From Prevotella sp. OH937_COT-195 (lineage in GTDB: Bacteria > Bacteroidota > Bacteroidia > Bacteroidales > Bacteroidaceae), in assembly GCF_003932845.1 (NCBI RefSeq), contig NZ_RQZH01000002.1, positions 166,986-230,985 of the forward strand: a stretch of 64,000 bases of DNA, given 5' to 3'. A program made the translations under genes and the position numbers. Below, one piece after another: positions 44,521-52,512 of this stretch. The notes below the pieces were generated by a model. That model worked only from the letters and a program-made list of their open reading frames with translations. It did not search any database and had not been told where the DNA came from. The number at the start of each line of letters is the position of its first letter. Within the stretch, counting starts at the first letter, position 1.

Positions 44521-44805
44521 ATGAAAAAGACTTTTACGATCATATTTACGGCAGTTGCAGTATTGGCAGTGGCTTGCTTTTTATTTAATCCCGCAAAGGA
44601 GAGACATGTAGATGCGATAACGGAGCATTATGCCAAGAAACTTGATGTTGATGCAAAAGGCGCAACAGATGTCGGTTCGTACTCAAGACTTGTGCTTAAT
44701 CACGCTCTTAAATATGATGATTATGTGTTTTGCAGCACGAGCAGCATGCTTGGCGAGCCGTTATCATTCGGCATAATGGGATATGTTTTTGTCCTTGACA
44801 AATAA
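44521..44805 (+). CDS. Small exported or membrane-anchored DUF4359-like protein
   Basis: A 94-residue protein. One N-terminal hydrophobic segment (MKKTFTIIFTAVAVLAVACF) is followed by LFNPAKERHVDAITEHY and a C-terminal GEPLSFGIMGYVFVLDK. The N-P-x(3-4)-H pattern after the helix and the closing G-hydrophobic strand recall DUF4359-type small proteins of Bacteroidales. The cysteine at residue 19 could be lipidated, but the lipobox is poor. Upstream TTG and GTG codons are in frame, but the ATG fits the signal helix. Function is unknown. A hairpin follows at 44809-44840. Confidence 0.7.
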   Translation: MKKTFTIIFTAVAVLAVACFLFNPAKERHVDAITEHYAKKLDVDAKGATDVGSYSRLVLNHALKYDDYVFCSTSSMLGEPLSFGIMGYVFVLDK

Positions 44806-44808
44806 TTC

Positions 44809-44840
44809 AGGACATGCCACAGATATGGCATGCCCTGTAT
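44809..44840 (+). terminator. Hairpin after the small exported protein gene
   Basis: CAGGACATGCCA and TGGCATGCCCTG pair with one mismatch around an AGATA loop; the downstream T content is moderate. Confidence 0.5.
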
Positions 44841-44863
44841 ATTGGGTGTTTCCAGTTACTTTG

Positions 44864-45277
44864 TTAGTTTAATATGAACATTCCGAAGAAACTTATTGCA
44901 GCGGTGGTGGCTTCCTTAACGTTCTGTGCCTTTCCTGTATATGAGCCTGTTCGGTCGTAGATGTTGCCGCTTCCGTCAACCTTTCCCATGTACTCCCCCG
45001 TGCGGTCATACACGCTACCGTTGTTATCAATCTTACCCATGTACGACCCCGAGCGGTCATAGAAATTGCCTCGGTCAATCTTTCCCTTGTACGCCCCTGT
45101 GCGGTCATATATACTTCCGTTGCCATCCACTTTTCCCATGTATGCCCCTGTGCGGTCATATATTTTTCCGTCACTTTCAACTTTTCCTTTATAAGATCCG
45201 GCTCGGTCATACACGCTCTGTCCGAACGAAATCATGGGAATAAGCATCATTGCTGCCATTATCAACATTTTTTTCAT
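44864..45277 (-). CDS. Exported tandem-repeat protein (YDRTG repeats)
   Basis: A 137-residue product. The signal peptide MKKMLIMAAMMLIPMISFG is followed by seven tandem units of 13-15 residues with the pattern (I/V)YDRTG-Y-GKVD--G. Each unit should form a small beta-hairpin; the pattern recalls the four-fold beta-flower proteins with repeated YDxxGxxxGxI units. The last 20 residues (NVKEATTAAISFFGMFIL) are hydrophobic and could anchor in a membrane. At DNA level the units are near-identical 42-45-bp direct repeats (44930-45225), prone to copy-number change. Function is unknown. Confidence 0.8.
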   Translation of the reverse strand: MKKMLIMAAMMLIPMISFGQSVYDRAGSYKGKVESDGKIYDRTGAYMGKVDGNGSIYDRTGAYKGKIDRGNFYDRSGSYMGKIDNNGSVYDRTGEYMGKVDGSGNIYDRTGSYTGKAQNVKEATTAAISFFGMFILN

Positions 45278-45513
45278 AAGCCCATTTCGTTTTTATTATT
45301 AATAATAATGACATACGTTTCGTAATATCATCTGTTTATCGTTGCGAAGATAATAAAATAATTCGACGTTACATTATTTTTGATTGGAAAAGTTTTTGTT
45401 TTTCATATTCTTAACTTTAATTTTGCACTTGCTTCTTGAATCCTCTCATAACATTCTTGAAGTTAAATATTTCAAAAGGTTATAATGTTATAACTATTTT
45501 GAAGACTTTTTAG

Positions 45514-45521
45514 TATCTTTG
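45514..45521 (+). promoter_or_regulatory. -7 box of the Fic gene
   Basis: TATCTTTG, 16 bp before the ATG at 45538, so the mRNA leader is very short. Confidence 0.6.
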
Positions 45522-45537
45522 CGCAAAAATCATCTGT

Positions 45538-46605
45538 ATGAAGTATCTTAATTTAAAGAAAGCTCTTGCTGCGTGGCAGAATTTGCAGCCGTTATCTGAA
45601 AAGGATATGGAGCGGCTTAGTCGGCGTTTTACTGTGGACTTCAACTATAACAGTAACCACATCGAGGGTAATACTCTTACCTATGGTCAGACGGAGATTC
45701 TGCTGTTGTTTGGCAAGGTTATTGGTGAAGCTGATGTGAGAGACGTGCAGGAAATGACTGCCAGTAATGTGGCATTAAAGATGATGATTGAGGAAGTTGC
45801 AGTGAAGGAGATGCCACTGACTCCGAACTTTATACGTACTCTGCATAAGACGCTGTTGAGGGAGGACTATATCGTGTATCGCAACTTGCCAGGTGGTCAG
45901 CAGACAAGTTACGTTATCCATGCCGGTCAGTATAAAACCCGTCCTAATAGCGTGCTTACACGATATGGAGACCGCTTCGAATATACCTCGCCAGAGGAAA
46001 CTCACGGACTGATGACAAATCTTGTGGATTGGTATAATACAGCAGAGCAGGAAGGTAAACTATCGCCTGTGGAATTAGCTGCATTGTTCCATTACCGTTA
46101 TATCCGCATCCACCCGTTTGAGGATGGAAACGGACGTATTGCCCGTCTGATGGCAAACTTCATTCTGGCACGCCACGACTACCCGATGATTGTTGTGCGT
46201 AGCCGAAATAAGACAAAATACTTAGAGGCTTTATATCAGGCAGATTTAGAGGTGGGTCGGGTTCCCGGCGATGGTGCTCATGCTGACATCAAGGATATTC
46301 GTCCATTCCTAAAATACTTCAATGATTTGGTGACCACTGAAGTTTACAACGCTGTACTGTTTGTAAGTGAGAAAGATGAGAATGTTTGGTGGTATGATGG
46401 AGAACGTATAACATTCCGAACACCTAATTATACAAAAATTCTCAATGCCATGCGTACAGAACCTACACTGACTTTAGCAGATATGAAAGGAGTGACAGGC
46501 ATTAGCGTGACGGCTATACAGAAACTTCTTGACCATTTGATTCAGAAGAAATACGTAGAACGTGGAGAGAAAGATGGAAGTTGGAGAGTGTTTGTAACAC
46601 AGTGA
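45538..46605 (+). CDS. Fic-domain protein with inhibitory motif and C-terminal winged helix
   Basis: A 355-residue protein. The Fic active-site motif is canonical, IHPFEDGNGRIARLM with His192, so AMP (or other nucleotide monophosphate) transfer to a target hydroxyl is expected. The N-terminal inhibitory helix carries S-N-H-I-E-G-N at residues 39-45, matching the (S/T)xxxE(G/N) autoinhibition motif of class II Fic proteins. The last 75 residues (LTLADMKGVTGISVTAIQKLL) form a winged-helix DNA-binding domain. There is no neighbouring antitoxin gene, consistent with self-inhibition. The target is unknown. Confidence 0.92.
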   Translation: MKYLNLKKALAAWQNLQPLSEKDMERLSRRFTVDFNYNSNHIEGNTLTYGQTEILLLFGKVIGEADVRDVQEMTASNVALKMMIEEVAVKEMPLTPNFIRTLHKTLLREDYIVYRNLPGGQQTSYVIHAGQYKTRPNSVLTRYGDRFEYTSPEETHGLMTNLVDWYNTAEQEGKLSPVELAALFHYRYIRIHPFEDGNGRIARLMANFILARHDYPMIVVRSRNKTKYLEALYQADLEVGRVPGDGAHADIKDIRPFLKYFNDLVTTEVYNAVLFVSEKDENVWWYDGERITFRTPNYTKILNAMRTEPTLTLADMKGVTGISVTAIQKLLDHLIQKKYVERGEKDGSWRVFVTQ

Positions 46606-46912
46606 GATACCATTAATACAGCATGGAAGGTAACGAAAAACTATGGCAAATTTAACTAACCGTTCCTTAAAAAGCCCACTTCACCGAAAAGTTATTCTTC
46701 TTTTTTAAGAGGCGACTATTTATGTTTTTGTCTGTTTTTCCTTTTACCATTCTCTTCACGTTTTGCTTTCGTCATACTGTCGACAGTCATTAGTTGTGCA
46801 GTCTGCCACACTCTTTATTACATACAGCGTACATACTGAAAAATAAACATAAATATACAGATAATTAATTTTGAACACCTGCTTGAAATTTGGCAGTTTG
46901 AATTCTTTTTAA
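46606..46912. other. Intergenic stretch without a gene
   Basis: About 300 bp, AT-rich, between the Fic gene and the next promoter. No supportable ORF, RNA gene or strong hairpin was seen. Confidence 0.5.
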
Positions 46913-46920
46913 TATATTTG
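46913..46920 (+). promoter_or_regulatory. -7 box of the HExxH protein gene
   Basis: TATATTTG, 19 bp before the ATG at 46940. Confidence 0.5.
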
Positions 46921-46939
46921 CACCGAAGAATCGACTCCC

Positions 46940-47455
46940 ATGCCGCAGGATAATGTCAATGTGCGTGGGTGGGATATTATGCAACATCCAATAATGAATC
47001 TGCTGACTGCCATATTAAGTGCCAAACGTCCGAGCCGTATAAAAGACATGCCTGCAATGACAAACACGTTCCTTTGCAGAAAAGGATTTTCCGGGATAAC
47101 GTTCTTCGGGCGGATATACACCAACAATCAGGATGTTGCCGATTCGCTCAACCGAGAATATTCGGTAATGAAAAATCACGAAATGATACATCTGAGGCAG
47201 GCGCAGAACACCGATAACAACTGGTTCCGATACTACCTCTTATACATCGTGCAATGGCTGAAAGGCATACGTCTTGACAGGAAAGGCGGCCGACTGGCAT
47301 ATTATCTCAATCCTTTCGAGATGGAAGCGTACCTGAACGAGAATGACATGCACTATCTCGATGAGGCAGACAATGGCACGTGCGGCTGGCGTAAATATTG
47401 CAAGATGACTTTCCCCGACCGTTACAAGTTGATGAGGAAGAGTGGAAAAATATGA
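46940..47455 (+). CDS. Uncharacterised HExxH-motif protein
   Basis: A 171-residue protein with NHEMIHLRQAQN at residues 79-90, an H-E-x-x-H zinc-metallopeptidase-type motif. The segment NPFEMEAYLNEND about 45 residues later could supply a third ligand Glu. Between them, WFRYYLLYIVQWLKGI is an amphipathic or membrane-touching helix. There is no signal peptide. The start is uncertain: ATG 46940 follows the -7 box closely, while ATGs at 46979 and 46994 are alternatives. The family is not recognised; small HExxH proteins of this kind occur in Bacteroidales next to housekeeping genes. The NfeD gene follows after 42 bp. Confidence 0.65.
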   Translation: MPQDNVNVRGWDIMQHPIMNLLTAILSAKRPSRIKDMPAMTNTFLCRKGFSGITFFGRIYTNNQDVADSLNREYSVMKNHEMIHLRQAQNTDNNWFRYYLLYIVQWLKGIRLDRKGGRLAYYLNPFEMEAYLNENDMHYLDEADNGTCGWRKYCKMTFPDRYKLMRKSGKI

Positions 47456-47497
47456 CAGATACCAAATTTTCGGATAATAAAACAAAGATAAAAAGAA

Positions 47498-47953
47498 ATG
47501 GGAATATACGAATATTTTGCACAAAACTTGTGGCAGTTATGGGTGATAACGGCATTCCTGTTGCTGATACTCGAACTTACCAGCGGTGATTTCTTCATAC
47601 TGTGCTTCGCCATAGGTGCAGGCATTACCACCGTTTTGTCGCTCACGGGAGTGTCCTTTTTGTGGCAGTTGCTCGCTTTTGCAGTCTTTTCAATACTCTG
47701 CATGTTCTTTGTGCGACCGGTAATGATTAAATATTTTCACCGCAACGACCCCGATCGCAAGAGCAATGCCGATGCCCTGATAGGACGTCAGGGAATGGTG
47801 AGCGAGACGATAAATGCCGATGGGCACGGACGTGTGGCAATTGACGGAGATGACTGGAAGGCCGTTTCTGCCGACAACAGTCAGATAGACAAAGGCACAA
47901 AGGTGCGTGTCGTGGGGCTGGAAAGCATAATCATAACGGTGGAGGAATGTTGA
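47498..47953 (+). CDS. NfeD-family membrane protein
   Basis: A 151-residue short NfeD protein. Three predicted transmembrane helices lie within residues 12-72, followed by a C-terminal OB-fold (ALIGRQGMVSETINADGHGRVAIDGDDWKAVS, ending VVGLESIIITVEE). NfeD proteins work with SPFH/stomatin proteins in membrane-domain organisation, and the SPFH gene follows 80 bp downstream, as is typical for this pair. Confidence 0.92.
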   Translation: MGIYEYFAQNLWQLWVITAFLLLILELTSGDFFILCFAIGAGITTVLSLTGVSFLWQLLAFAVFSILCMFFVRPVMIKYFHRNDPDRKSNADALIGRQGMVSETINADGHGRVAIDGDDWKAVSADNSQIDKGTKVRVVGLESIIITVEEC

Positions 47954-48033
47954 GTGTGGTAATAAAAGTCCCGAACCATATAACGACATATCCGCAAAGG
48001 CAAATATTAACAATATAATAAAAAACAATAATT

Positions 48034-48987
48034 ATGACCACACCACTTATTGCAGCAATAGTGATAGTTTTGCTTGCACTGTTGCTTGTAAAGAAGAGTC
48101 TCGTGATAATCTCTCAGAGCGAGACAATGATAGTAGAACGTCTTGGCCGTTATCATGCAACGTTGCAGCCGGGTATAAACGTCATCATACCGTTCTTCGA
48201 CCGAGCAAAAGATATAGTTACGCTGCGCAGCGGAAAATACGCGTACAGTACGACTATCGACCTGCGCGAACAAGTGTACGATTTCGACAAGCAGAACGTT
48301 ATCACAAAGGATAATATTCAGATGAAAATCAATGCCTTGCTGTATTTCCAAATAGTGGATCCGTTCAAGGCGGTATATGAAATAAACAATCTTCCCAACG
48401 CCATTGAAAAACTAACGCAGACAACACTGCGTAACATAATAGGAGAATTGGAACTCGACCAGACACTGACATCGCGCGACACGATAAACACCAAACTGCG
48501 TGCGGTACTCGATGATGCCACAAACAAGTGGGGCATAAAAGTGAACCGGGTGGAACTGCAGGACATAACACCGCCGGAGAGCGTGCTGAACGCCATGGAG
48601 AAACAGATGCAGGCAGAGCGAAACAAGCGTGCAACGATACTCACGAGCGAGGGACAGAAACAGGCTGCCATATTACAGTCGGAAGGAGAAAAGACATCTA
48701 CCATAAACCGTGCCGAGGCAGACAAGCAGCAGGCTATATTGAGAGCCGAGGGAGAGGCCACCGCAAAAATACGCAAGGCGGAGGCAGAGGCAGTCGCAAT
48801 AGGAAAGATTACGGAGGCGGTGGGGCAGAGTACCAATCCCGCCAACTATCTGCTCGCACAGAAGTATATACAGATGATGGAGCAACTGGCAAACGGAGAA
48901 CAGTCGAGAACCGTATATCTGCCGTACGAGGCAACAAACCTGCTCGGCTCGATAGGAGGAATAAAAGATTTGTTCAAGGCAGAGTAG
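48034..48987 (+). CDS. SPFH/stomatin-like protein (paraslipin)
   Basis: A 317-residue protein. It has an N-terminal membrane helix (residues 4-20) and an SPFH/band-7 domain at about 20-200 (SETMIVERLGRYHATLQPGINVIIPF, NVITKDNIQMKINALLYFQIVD). An Ala/Glu-rich coiled coil follows at about 200-260 (EGEKTSTINRAEADKQQAI). The C-terminus FKAE carries no extra domain. It oligomerises in the inner membrane. It forms a conserved pair with NfeD just upstream. Names used for homologues include QmcA; I do not assign a symbol. Confidence 0.93.
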   Translation: MTTPLIAAIVIVLLALLLVKKSLVIISQSETMIVERLGRYHATLQPGINVIIPFFDRAKDIVTLRSGKYAYSTTIDLREQVYDFDKQNVITKDNIQMKINALLYFQIVDPFKAVYEINNLPNAIEKLTQTTLRNIIGELELDQTLTSRDTINTKLRAVLDDATNKWGIKVNRVELQDITPPESVLNAMEKQMQAERNKRATILTSEGQKQAAILQSEGEKTSTINRAEADKQQAILRAEGEATAKIRKAEAEAVAIGKITEAVGQSTNPANYLLAQKYIQMMEQLANGEQSRTVYLPYEATNLLGSIGGIKDLFKAE

Positions 48988-49070
48988 GCTGGTGGTTAAG
49001 GAGTTTTTGAGTAGCAGATATTTCAACCACATAATTGCAAAACTCCTTGACTAATTTAAAAACCAAGAAG

Positions 49071-50156
49071 ATGAAGAAAATATGTATAGTTGCTGGAGCG
49101 AGGCCGAATTTCATAAAGGTGGCACCGCTTATCCGCGCAATAGAGAAAACCGAAGGAATATGCTACCGACTCGTTTATACGGGGAGAAGCGATGACGACA
49201 CGCTTGAGGATTCGCTGTTCAACGACCTCGGAATATCGCGTCCGGATGCTTTTCTCGAGGCAGACTGTGAGAGCCTGAACGAACTTACGGGCAAGGTAAT
49301 GAGTGCTTTTGAGCATTATCTGACACAGAGTCCCGCCGATGTGGTCATCGTTGTAGATGACCTCGCATCGACAATGGCAGCCGCAATAGTGGCAAAGAAA
49401 CAAGGTGCAAAACTGGCTCATCTCGTGGCAGGCACGCGTTCGTTCGACATTAACATGCCGAAAGAGATAAACCGTCTCGTTATCGACGGCTTGTCAGACC
49501 TGTTGTTTACAGCGGGAATAAGCAACAACTGCATAACAAGCAGGGAAGGAACGGAACAGAGCAGAGTGTATATGGTGGGGAACATACTCATAGACAACCT
49601 GCGTTTCAACCACGGCAGATGGTTGCGTCCCGCCGTTTTCGACGAATATTCGCTGCATGAAGGCGGATACATCGTGTTCACTCTCAACCGCAAGGCACTC
49701 ATTTCCGACCGCGACAATCTGCGCGAGATGTTGACAGCCATATTGTCAAAGGCGGGCGAAACACCGGTCATTGCACCTTTGCGCAACGAGGCAAGAGCCG
49801 TTGTGAGCGACTTGCTTGGCGACATTGAGGGGGAAGACCGCGTGAGAATGGTGTCTCCGATGAGTTACCTTGAGTTCGGCTATTTGACATCTCACGCCAA
49901 AGGTGTAATAACAGACTCGGGCAATGTGGCAGAGGAAGCCACGTTCAACGGTGTGCCGTGTATAACCCTGAACAGTTATACGGAGCATACCGAGACGGTA
50001 AAAGTTGGCTCGAATGTTCTCGTGGGCGAAGATGCCGCACAGTTGTCTGCCGCGCTCGAAAGCCTTGTGGCGGGCAGATGGAAACAGTCTGACATTCCCG
50101 AACGTTGGGACGGCCGCTCGGCAGAACGCATTGTGAGCATACTTCTCAATGCTTGA
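49071..50156 (+). CDS. wecB: UDP-N-acetylglucosamine 2-epimerase (non-hydrolysing)
   Basis: A 361-residue GT-B-fold epimerase that interconverts UDP-GlcNAc and UDP-ManNAc. Markers are CIVAGARPNFIKVAPLIRAI, DDTLEDSLFNDLGI, VVVDDLASTMAAAI (the family HGD/GDTxS region altered to DDLAST), and the nucleotide-binding TDSGNVAEEATFNGVPCI. The change at the GDT region is worth noting, but overall family assignment is clear. The start at 49071 follows AAGAAG and begins the conserved fold. It lies 27 kb from the polysaccharide cluster. A 22-bp-periodic repeat follows the stop. Confidence 0.85.
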   Translation: MKKICIVAGARPNFIKVAPLIRAIEKTEGICYRLVYTGRSDDDTLEDSLFNDLGISRPDAFLEADCESLNELTGKVMSAFEHYLTQSPADVVIVVDDLASTMAAAIVAKKQGAKLAHLVAGTRSFDINMPKEINRLVIDGLSDLLFTAGISNNCITSREGTEQSRVYMVGNILIDNLRFNHGRWLRPAVFDEYSLHEGGYIVFTLNRKALISDRDNLREMLTAILSKAGETPVIAPLRNEARAVVSDLLGDIEGEDRVRMVSPMSYLEFGYLTSHAKGVITDSGNVAEEATFNGVPCITLNSYTEHTETVKVGSNVLVGEDAAQLSAALESLVAGRWKQSDIPERWDGRSAERIVSILLNA

Positions 50157-50214
50157 GAATACTCCGTTTAATGTATGCGACATAATGCTTTCGTGCCTTT
50201 ACAATTCCAATTTA

Positions 50215-50262
50215 GGCGGATTTGCCGAGTAATTTGGGCGAAATTGGTTTGCAATTTCGCCT
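50215..50262. repeat. 22-bp-periodic intergenic repeat, copy 3
   Basis: The dyad GGCGAAATTG-GTTTG-CAATTTCGCC is centred at 50247-50251. On the minus strand a second core (CAAATCCGCC) starts exactly 22 bp further out (50224 against 50246). On the plus strand the sequence after the core (TGTTTTGTG) matches the other copies. It lies between wecB and the convergent phosphodiesterase gene. Confidence 0.8.
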
Positions 50263-50275
50263 GTTTTGTGTTTCA

Positions 50276-51283
50276 TTATTCCGGCACTTCAATGTTGAAT
50301 CGTGCCACGAGCGGCAGGTGGTCGCTGTATCCTCCTTTGTATCTGAACCCGTGGTATGTTCGCAGTGGTGTTTTCCCGCCGTATTTTTCATCGTCTTCGA
50401 GCAGAAAATGGTGGTCGGCAATGCGTGTGTCAGTCAGTCTTTTCACCATCTTAGGCGATGCCATTATGTGGTCTATGCTCTGCCATTCGCCTTTGAATTT
50501 GTATGTTCCTCCGGCTCCGTTGCTGCCCGTTGCTTTACATGTAATGTTCGTAATGCCGTGCCGGTACAACAAACTCGGTGCCGGGTCGTCGTGAATGTCG
50601 TTGAAATCGCCAGCAACGAGTATGGCGGCGTCGGGCGAAAGAGCATACACCGAGTCTGTTGCCGCCGCGAGTGTTTTTGCCACCTGCATACGGTTTGGTC
50701 TCGTGGCACGTTCGCCGCCGTACCTGCTCGGTGCGTGAACGACGAAAATGTGGAGCGTGTCACCGCCGATTATGGTGCCGCAGGCATATAGAATGTCGCG
50801 TGTGGGGCGCATGCCTTCGAGCGGGGCTGTGCGTATGCCGCGATGGGTAATGAGATGAAACGATGACGGACTGTACATCATTGCCACATCAATCCCGCGC
50901 ACGTCGGGACTTTCGGTCATCACATATTCGTAGCGTGCCTTGCGCAACAACGACCTCTTTGCGAGGTCTCTCATCACACTGTCGTTTTCAACCTCGCATA
51001 AAGCCACGATGTCCGGCAGTCGCCATTCGTCGCCGTACTCTCCGCATGCTATTATTTCCTTGCCTATGTTGTTCAGTTTCTGCCAATACCGTTTGGGTGT
51101 CCAGTGCCTCGGACTGCCATCGAGCCACTCGGTGTCCTGTTTAAGAGAGTCGTGCGATGTGTCGAAGAGGTTCTCGCAGTTCAGTTCCACAAATGCGAAC
51201 GGGTGACTGTTTCTGCCGTGTTGTTGTCCGGCTGCACTGTTTAATATAATTATGAGGCATGCCGCCGTCATAAGTCTCCTCAT
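50276..51283 (-). CDS. Exported endonuclease/exonuclease/phosphatase-family protein
   Basis: A 335-residue protein with a signal peptide (MRRLMTAACLIIILNSAAG). Fold markers are VELNCENLFDT, LCEVENDSVM (metal Glu), FVVHAPSRYGGERATR (catalytic His), LVAGDFNDIHDDP (Asp/Asn) and the closing YSDHLPLVARF (Asp-His). This DNase I-like superfamily includes nucleases and phosphodiesterases; in Bacteroidales such exported members may help salvage nucleic acid or phosphate (inference). The DAHP-synthase gene precedes it by 11 bp on the same strand. Confidence 0.9.
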   Translation of the reverse strand: MRRLMTAACLIIILNSAAGQQHGRNSHPFAFVELNCENLFDTSHDSLKQDTEWLDGSPRHWTPKRYWQKLNNIGKEIIACGEYGDEWRLPDIVALCEVENDSVMRDLAKRSLLRKARYEYVMTESPDVRGIDVAMMYSPSSFHLITHRGIRTAPLEGMRPTRDILYACGTIIGGDTLHIFVVHAPSRYGGERATRPNRMQVAKTLAAATDSVYALSPDAAILVAGDFNDIHDDPAPSLLYRHGITNITCKATGSNGAGGTYKFKGEWQSIDHIMASPKMVKRLTDTRIADHHFLLEDDEKYGGKTPLRTYHGFRYKGGYSDHLPLVARFNIEVPE

Positions 51284-51294
51284 TACCTTTTCAT

Positions 51295-52359
51295 CTATTT
51301 GTTAATAACCTCAATCTGCTGTCTGACGCTCTCTTCGTGTATTTCCGCATATATTTTTTTCACGAAGTCTGCATTCATTCCGCACATTTCGCCTTGCACA
51401 CCGAGTTTGTCGAGAATTTCGTTGTACCTCCGTGTCTGAAGTACGGTTATGTTATGTTCCTTCTTGTATTGTCCGATTTCGCGGCATACGCGCATTCGTT
51501 TTGCGAGTATTTCCATAACCTGTTCGTCGAGTTCGTCAATATGTTGTCGCAGTTGGGCAATTCTCCCCGTTTCATCGGCTGCGTCACGTATTTTCAGATT
51601 GGCTATTATATTTCCGAGGACATCCGGTGTTATTTGCTGTGCCGCATCGCTCCATGCCTCGTCAGGTTTGCAGTGGCTTTCTATTATCAGTCCGTCTGTT
51701 CCGAGATCCATTGCTTGTTGGCACAGTGGAGCAATCAGTTCGCGTTTCCCCCCGATGTGCGACGGGTCGAATATCACAGGCAGTTCGGGTATCCTTCTTC
51801 GCAGTTCGATTGGTATTTGCCACATCGGTTTGTTTCGGTATAACGTCTTGTCGTAACTCGAGAAACCTCTGTGTATTGCCGCGAGCCGTTTCAGTCCGCT
51901 GCCGTTGAGCCGTTCGAATGCTCCTATCCACAATTCTATGTCCGGATTTACGGGGTTTTTCACGAGCACCGTGATGTCTGTTCCGCGCAGCGAGTCTGCC
52001 AATGCCTGCATTGCAAAGGGGTTTGCAGTTGTTCTTGCTCCCACCCACAGCATGTCAATACCGTATTTCATTGCCAGTTCTGCGTGTTCCGGTGTTGCCA
52101 CCTCGGTTGTCACCATCATTCCCGTTTCTTCCCGTACTTGCTTCAGCCATGCCAGTGCCGGCTCGCCGTGTCCCTCGAATCCTCCCGGTTTTGTGCGCGG
52201 TTTCCATGCTCCTGCACGGAATATACGGAATCCGTTTCGTGCCAGTTGCTTTGCGGTTGTCATTACCTGCTCCTCTGTCTCTGCGCTGCACGGCCCTGCT
52301 ATTACGAAAGGTCGTTTCGTTTCTTTCGGCAATTTCAGACTCTCCAAGTCAAGTTTCAT
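51295..52359 (-). CDS. Bifunctional DAHP synthase / chorismate mutase
   Basis: A 354-residue fusion. The N-terminal 255 residues are a KDPG-aldolase-type (class I beta) 3-deoxy-7-phosphoheptulonate synthase (FVIAGPCSAETEEQV, RAGAWKPRTKPGGFEGHG, FDPSHIGGKREL). The C-terminal 90 residues are an AroQ-type chorismate mutase (LRQHIDELDEQVMEILAKRMRVCREIGQYKKEHNI with the catalytic Arg/Lys pattern). In homologues the mutase domain supports feedback control by prephenate. The start was set at 52359 (MKLDLESLKLP). aroC is 12 kb away. It is likely co-transcribed with the downstream phosphodiesterase gene (11-bp gap). Confidence 0.94.
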   Translation of the reverse strand: MKLDLESLKLPKETKRPFVIAGPCSAETEEQVMTTAKQLARNGFRIFRAGAWKPRTKPGGFEGHGEPALAWLKQVREETGMMVTTEVATPEHAELAMKYGIDMLWVGARTTANPFAMQALADSLRGTDITVLVKNPVNPDIELWIGAFERLNGSGLKRLAAIHRGFSSYDKTLYRNKPMWQIPIELRRRIPELPVIFDPSHIGGKRELIAPLCQQAMDLGTDGLIIESHCKPDEAWSDAAQQITPDVLGNIIANLKIRDAADETGRIAQLRQHIDELDEQVMEILAKRMRVCREIGQYKKEHNITVLQTRRYNEILDKLGVQGEMCGMNADFVKKIYAEIHEESVRQQIEVINK

Positions 52360-52512
52360 GGTTTGTTCTCTTTTTTCTGTCAAATACTTTTCGGCGGGGT
52401 ATATTCCCCGTGTAATTGTAAAGTCCCGCCTCAACATGTTTGAAGCGGGACTTGAACGTATCCTTTGTTTCGTCTTTTGCCGCTTGCGGCTGTTACGAAT
52501 ATCGTTTACGGA

